This document shows positions 61,901-64,000 of a DNA stretch of 64,000 bases, one piece after another. The translations under genes and the position numbers were made by a program. Position 1 is the first letter of the stretch, and every line of letters begins with the position of its first letter. Under the pieces are notes generated by a model. It was given only the letters and a program-made list of their open reading frames with translations, was not told the DNA's origin and ran no database searches. Source of the stretch: Sphaerosporella brunnea (taxonomy: Eukaryota; Ascomycota; Pezizomycetes; Pezizales; Pyronemataceae); NCBI GenBank assembly GCA_008704415.1, contig VXIS01000090.1:62001-126000 (forward strand), read 5' to 3'.

Positions 61901-64000
61901 CCACATGTTGTAGAGTAGCTCCCTTCAAAATAGAGACCGCGTCTTTAAATTCATTGCCCACAGGCGAAGGGCTGACTAGAGACTTTTCCCTCGTCGGTCC
62001 CGGCAACGAACTGCGCGTTAACTCCGCCAAAATGTCCCACAAACCAATGTGTACTGCACTGACACCTCTTCTTGGCAAGAGGGCCTCACAAGAAGCCAGT
62101 ATATGAAGCTTCTTCCGTCTCGAGTCCTGGGAGGAGCAACATTTGTCAAGGATCCGTCTCGCACAGTTGAAGTACTGCTCATCGACAGAAACACCAGGTG
62201 GCGGTTCCAACAATAGACGAAACAAATGCAGAAGCGGCGGATATCGGAATTTGTTATTGCTATCAGACGAGTATTTGTGGGTGGGCGTAGATGCTGGGAA
62301 AAATTTCGATGTTTCGTCGACGGCCAACTGTTTTTCCGTGAAGCATAATGTTCCCAGAGACTCGAGGGCTTCTTCGACCAAAAATGTGAACTTCTCGATA
62401 AAGGTCATAGTTTGCGAGCTCTCCAAGCGGTTGCTCCAAATACGCTGGAACATGTTGAAGAGATGGGAAACGGCTTCCATCAGTTCTGGCGTGATCTTGA
62501 TCTCCTTGCTGCCCGCATCTGCAAGAGTCTGTGTGAACCTTTTCCACAGAACACGGGCTCCGGGAGCGTTGTCGCGCTGCTCCCAACTTGCTCGTCTGAG
62601 AGCTACTTCGACTGTTCCGAGAACTTTATCACAGTTTGACCGTACCCATTTTGGATCCAGTCGAGGAATTTCATCTGTCCTCATGAATGGATGGCCGGTC
62701 AAAAGACGGTCCTCGCTCCATCGCTTGGATGTAGAACCGTCAAAGAGGGAGCATAGAATGTTACATCCGTCATTCGCCTCACTGCCAGCCAACACCAGGT
62801 TTTGAATCAATCCCACGACCACCACATCCCATATCTCGGACAATTGTTTGGGATGCGCATTTGGCCGCATTCCATAGTACAGATATACACACACGTTGGA
62901 AAGCGCTGCTTTGCGAGGCTTCCTGGTGTTCAGACTTGCATTTCGCGGATCCAAATACTGCTCTACCGGCTTGCACATCAGTTCCAGAAGCTTGCGCTGA
63001 GTGTTTGGTCCGATGTTAGAGATGTAAATGAGCCTGGACCACGCAAGCTGCGCTTCTACCTTGACCTCTGGTTCCGAGACATTGAAGCATGTCTCGATTA
63101 TTCGCAACCATGGGGTGAAAAAGTCCCATTTATCCCCCACAGATTGTGTGAGCAAGAGCAACACAGCCCATAGTTGCGATACATATTGCCCTTCATGTTC
63201 CTTCTTGACAAAGTGATCCAGCCGAGTCCTTATAGATTCAAAGATTCGTTTCCCCTCATTGTCTTGGTTGAAGATAGCGCTTATGGTGCGCGCAATGGCC
63301 TTTTCTTTGCCCATAACCATGGCCGCCTCCCGCAGGAACATCAGAGAGCGGAGTCGTACTTCCTTGATGTGATTCAAGAGGCCTCCGAATGCATTGCGCA
63401 TCCAGTCCGAAGCCCGCGCAACCATTGTCAACCGCGATTGCGACAGTAGCTTGCTGTAGATTTCGATCCGCTCTTTGGTGATGGATTTGCCCGTCACTCG
63501 TTCGTCTAATGATTCTAAGGCGGTGATGATCCGGTTGCATTTCTCCGTAGTCATCGTCTTGGGGGCCGCGAACTTTTGCTGTGCTAAAAAGTGTAGATAT
63601 AGTATGACAGAGGCCTTCGACGTCTGCGGGTCTTCGATTTTCTGCGTAGCATGCTGAATGAAAAAGGAAGCGGTCTGGTCGTCAATGGTTCCTACAAGAC
63701 GCTCATACCAACATATTATGGTCAATAATTTGGTCGCTTGTTGGGTCAGTTGGCTGTCTGGGCTTCCTCCTTCCTCCATCTTTGCAACGAGATCACGCTT
63801 CAGGTAGCCGCACAGCGCCGGCATTTTCTTTTCCATGGAGTTCCAATCAGGAATGTCATCATATGCCCGCAGAATATTACAAAACGCAATGTATGTGTCC
63901 AGCTTCTTGCTGCGCTCGGTGGAAGCCAACGCCTGCATGGCCGATTCCAACATAGTGGTGAAAGAGGAGTGAGTGTTGGCGATGAATGGTTGATCGACAC
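58946..64000 (-). CDS. RIF1: Telomere-length/replication-timing factor Rif1 (5' partial)
   Basis: Minus-strand exons 64000-61771 (open at the window edge), 61716-61591, 61544-60995, 60945-59634 and 59577-58946. From the in-frame ATG at 63953 this is 1600 aa. The first about 750 residues are the Rif1 N-terminal HEAT-repeat hook (AYDDIPDW, YSKLLSQSRLTMVARASDWM), which binds DNA and telomeric chromatin. The rest is Ser-rich and disordered, ending in a short folded tail. Rif1 recruits PP1 to repress origins; clear RVxF sites were not assigned. The intron after 60995 has a perfect TACTAAC branch and a TAGCAG tandem acceptor. The last intron ends in AAAG. A 51-nt in-frame segment (61330-61280) could be an optional intron. 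Confidence 0.88.

Overview
The window is nuclear DNA from a filamentous ascomycete (Pezizomycotina). Genes carry short spliceosomal introns (about 43-90 nt, GTAAGT/GTATGT-like donors, CTAAC/CTGAC-like branch sites). The core genes are typical fungal housekeeping genes (Rrn3, Rix1, Nop10, Sec39, Rif1, Bud13), spaced by repeat-filled intergenic DNA. The genus cannot be fixed from the sequence.

Layout. 1-2164: 3' part of an M16 metalloprotease gene. 2673-4774: RRN3. 4775-6762: three nested TA-flanked inverted-repeat elements, one carrying a small spliced gene. 6763-9072: RIX1. 9073-12190: an A/C-rich, gene-free region holding five copies of a 70-80 nt motif that can fold into a pseudoknotted RNA. 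12191-18618: NOP10, a WW-domain gene, RNA polymerase I/III subunit AC40 and SEC39. 19152-20783: ornithine aminotransferase. 20784-23766: intergenic. 23767-27594: RPB5, the mitochondrial Obg GTPase MTG2 and the capping protein beta subunit.

27595-40195 is an accessory, repeat-rich island. It holds a tandem array, a TET/JBP-like 2-oxoglutarate dioxygenase gene with an internal 15-bp minisatellite, a coiled-coil ORF divergent from an apparently intact piggyBac transposase gene, and a LINE ORF1 remnant broken by a second, 5'-truncated LINE with a clean 15-bp target-site duplication.

40196-42869 has two divergently arranged members of one uncharacterised fungal protein family. 45252-51785 has derlin, BUD13 and an MFS drug/polyamine-type transporter, separated by MITE-like fold-back elements. 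52719-64000 (minus strand) has a large serine/arginine-rich protein with a C-terminal hydrophobic tail, RRN9 and RIF1, which runs off the right edge.

RRN3, RRN9, AC40, RPB5, RIX1 and NOP10 all serve rRNA transcription or ribosome assembly, which is many for one 64-kb segment. Exon boundaries were set by hand from splice signals, reading frame and family conservation; transcript ends were not determined.
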